Assembly (NCBI RefSeq): GCF_019061125.1
Contig: NZ_JAHQYI010000001.1
Span: 1,984,001 to 2,048,000, forward strand
Direction of reading: 5' to 3'
Source of the DNA: Microbacterium sp. NC79
GTDB taxonomy: Bacteria > Actinomycetota > Actinomycetes > Actinomycetales > Microbacteriaceae
Length of the DNA stretch: 64,000 bases
Shown piece after piece: positions 62,243-64,000 of the stretch; within the stretch, counting starts at the first letter, position 1; each line of letters starts with the position of its first letter. The notes beneath the pieces were generated by a model that did no database searches, was not told the DNA's origin, and was given only the letters and a program-made list of their open reading frames with translations. The position numbers and the translations under genes were made by a program.

Positions 62243-62995
62243 TTAGTGCTTGGCGCCCTGGTTTGCCACGGCGGCTGCGCCGGCAGCTGCGGCCTCCGGG
62301 TCCAGGTACTCACCAGCACCGAGCGGCTTCAGGTCAGCGTCGAGACGGTACACGAGCGGAATACCGGTTGGAATGTTGAGGGCAGCGATGTCTTCGTCGC
62401 TGATGCCTTCGAGGTGCTTCACGAGCCCACGCAGCGAGTTGCCGTGCGCGGTAACGAGAACGGTTTTGCCCGCCTGCAGGTCGGGAACGATGGCGTTCTC
62501 CCAGTACGGAAGGAGGCGGTTGATGACGAGGCTCAGCGACTCAGTGCGCGGCAGTTCACCGTCGATGTCGGCGTAGCGCACATCGTTAACCTGGCTGAAT
62601 TCGCTCGCGTCGTCGAGTGCGGGCGGCGGCACGTCGAACGAACGTCGCCACAGCTGGAACTGCTCGGGGCCGAACTCCTCGAGCGTCTGCGCCTTGTCTT
62701 TGCCCTGCAAAGCGCCGTAGTGGCGCTCGTTGAGGCGCCATGAACGCGAGACCGGGATCCACAGGCGGTCGGCAGCGTCCAGCGCAATGTTTGCGGTCTG
62801 GATTGCGCGGCTCAACAGCGACGTGTGCAGCACGTCAGGCAGGAGGCCATTTTCGGCCAGCAGCTCGCCACCGCGACGCGCTTCGTTCTTGCCCTGCTCC
62901 GTGAGTCGAACATCGACCCAACCGGTGAACAGGTTCAGCTGGTTCCATTCGCTCTGTCCGTGGCGAAGGAGGATGAGAGTGTAGGGCTCCGTCAT
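62243..62995 (-). CDS. gpmA: 2,3-bisphosphoglycerate-dependent phosphoglycerate mutase
   Basis: Interconverts 3- and 2-phosphoglycerate in glycolysis. 250 residues. The catalytic His is in [12 protein letters not shown] near residue 11, followed by [38 protein letters not shown], and the second His in [16 protein letters not shown] near residue 183. ATG 62995 follows TAGGCT by six bases, so a leaderless start is likely; GTG 63001 is an alternative. Ala-rich C-terminal tail. Confidence 0.97.
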   Translation of the reverse strand: MTEPYTLILLRHGQSEWNQLNLFTGWVDVRLTEQGKNEARRGGELLAENGLLPDVLHTSLLSRAIQTANIALDAADRLWIPVSRSWRLNERHYGALQGKDKAQTLEEFGPEQFQLWRRSFDVPPPALDDASEFSQVNDVRYADIDGELPRTESLSLVINRLLPYWENAIVPDLQAGKTVLVTAHGNSLRGLVKHLEGISDEDIAALNIPTGIPLVYRLDADLKPLGAGEYLDPEAAAAGAAAVANQGAKH

Positions 62996-63070
62996 GCTCA
63001 CAGCCTACCGGCGCGCGAAGCCTCGCCGCGTCGCGGGATGTCATACACCGACGCCTGGCAAGATTGAGTC

Positions 63071-63889
63071 ATGGCACGGCGCACGGCTCCCACGGGGCAC
63101 GCAACTCGCGGAACCACCGGAACCAATCGGTTGCGCCGCGTGGACCGCTGGATTGCCGCGCGTCGCGAGTTCACCTCCGCAGCTTCTCCCCTGGTGGTTG
63201 ATCTCGGCTTTGGCGCCTCAGGCGTGACGGCATTCGAACTGTATGCGCGTCTGGTGAAGGCGCATCCGACCGTCGAGGTGCTCGGCATCGAGATTGACCC
63301 TGAACGGGTCGCCCGAGCAAACGAACAGCTGGCGGAGGTGCGCAGCGGAACCACGGCTTTTCCTGCTGATGCGCGCGTCAGTTTCCTGAAGGGCGGGTTT
63401 GAGACGCCCACCGACCGTGCCCCGCAGATTATTCGCGCCTTCAATGTGTTGCGGCAGTACGACGAGGCAGACGTGCTGGCGGCGTGGGCTCTCATGGCTG
63501 GGCGTTTGAATCCCGGTGGCCTTCTCGTTGAAGGCACGTGTGATGAGATCGGACGCGTCTCGAGTTGGATCGATATTGACCACACGGCGACTCCTCTTCG
63601 TTTGACGGTGTCACTTCGCCTCGCCGGGCTGGTGGCGCCGAGCATCGTGGCGGAGCGCCTGCCCAAGGCGTTGATTCATCACAACGTTGCGGGCGAGCGG
63701 GTTCATGCGTACATCTCGGCTCTTGATGATGCGTGGGAACGTAACGCGCCGCTCGGTACCTTCGGCCCCGTGCAACGGTGGCTCGCGACCGTGCGAGCGG
63801 TCAAGGATGCGGGGTGGCCGGTCCAGGGTACGCCGTCGCGGTGGCGTCTGGGCGAAGTGACGGTTGATTGGGCGGCGGTAGCACCATGA
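63071..63889 (+). CDS. Class I SAM-dependent methyltransferase
   Basis: A 272-residue Rossmann-fold methyltransferase. A basic start ([20 protein letters not shown]) precedes motif [21 protein letters not shown] near residue 41, the acidic-loop [17 protein letters not shown] and [13 protein letters not shown] motif. It resembles Mycobacterium-type proteins of unknown substrate. CAAGAT about six bases before ATG 63071 suggests a leaderless transcript. It overlaps the following FAD oxidoreductase start (ATGA). Confidence 0.85.
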   Translation: MARRTAPTGHATRGTTGTNRLRRVDRWIAARREFTSAASPLVVDLGFGASGVTAFELYARLVKAHPTVEVLGIEIDPERVARANEQLAEVRSGTTAFPADARVSFLKGGFETPTDRAPQIIRAFNVLRQYDEADVLAAWALMAGRLNPGGLLVEGTCDEIGRVSSWIDIDHTATPLRLTVSLRLAGLVAPSIVAERLPKALIHHNVAGERVHAYISALDDAWERNAPLGTFGPVQRWLATVRAVKDAGWPVQGTPSRWRLGEVTVDWAAVAP

Positions 63890-64000
63890 CGGCAGCAGCG
63901 ATTGTCGGTTCCGGACCGAACGGGCTGGCGGCGGCTATTCGGCTCGCGCAGGCGGGCATCACGGTCACGGTCTACGAGGCCAACGACCGTATCGGCGGTG
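63886..64000 (+). CDS. NAD(P)/FAD-dependent oxidoreductase, N-terminus only (cut by window edge)
   Basis: Only 38 codons lie in the window. They show a classical dinucleotide-binding Rossmann start: [20 protein letters not shown] (GxGxxG) then a strand ending in Glu (VTVYEANDR) and a GG loop. This matches the phytoene-dehydrogenase/carotenoid-desaturase-like group. It is coupled to the methyltransferase by an ATGA overlap. Confidence 0.85.
   Translation, partial: MTAAAIVGSGPNGLAAAIRLAQAGITVTVYEANDRIGG

Overview
The window is a GC-rich, gene-dense chromosomal stretch from an actinobacterium, most likely family Microbacteriaceae and close to Microbacterium. This is inferred from the gene set (XPB-type repair helicase with its helicase-associated partner, fused ispDF, CarD, SenX3-RegX3 with PhoU, DtxR/IdeR, DUF3027, DUF3263, LytR_C, DUF4032, WXG100), from many GTG and TTG starts, and from several -10 boxes only 6-8 bases before a start codon, which suggests leaderless transcripts. 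No prophage, insertion sequence, CRISPR array, rRNA or replication origin was seen. Three tRNAs are present: Ala(CGC), Arg(CCT) and Thr(TGT).

Layout. 1-9.8 kb: the N-terminal part of histidine ammonia-lyase divergent from an IclR-type regulator with a start-overlapping operator; YbaK deacylase, a lipoprotein, an LLM oxidoreductase and small membrane/DUF genes; then GNAT-galU and 5-FTHF cyclo-ligase-fmdB-mscL. 9.9-14.4 kb: a 1223-residue SF1-helicase-like protein whose Walker A lysine and Walker B acidic pair are lost, coupled to a 61-residue gene, next to an Ogt-type protein without its catalytic cysteine. 14.7-27.1 kb: a membrane and DUF-rich block, with a SulP-GAP-SulP operon joined by 4-bp overlaps, a large MalT-like LuxR regulator, a HerA-like ATPase overlapping a DUF1254 gene, a divergent DUF1254/DUF1214 gene, DUF6325, SHOCT, a second GAP protein and a small four-helix membrane protein. 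This is the best candidate here for an undescribed system.

27-43 kb: HNH nuclease, a possible small structured RNA, an M23 peptidase with a long hairpin-rich leader, DtxR, SerC, an extended cold-shock protein with the poly-Asp DUF3027 protein, the XPB pair, an OmpR-type two-component system, an orphan WXG100 protein, a toroid-fold protein, GroEL under tandem CIRCE operators, and the LytR_C/DUF3263 pair. 43-64 kb: MsrB-nitroreductase, a DMT transporter, a DsbA-like protein without CXXC, the UgpC/MsmK ATPase, a DUF4032 kinase-like protein, an ABC exporter with its own two-component system, rlmB-cysS-ispDF-carD, SenX3-RegX3 divergent from PhoU with PHO-box-like heptamers, phosphoglycerate mutase, a methyltransferase and the start of an FAD oxidoreductase.

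Across the whole window the octamer GGAACCAC (either strand) recurs about 21 times by my hand count, in genes and between them and in several reading frames, and the core GGTTCC/GGAACC forms at least four inverted-repeat pairs. This looks like a genome-wide DNA-level signal rather than codon usage.
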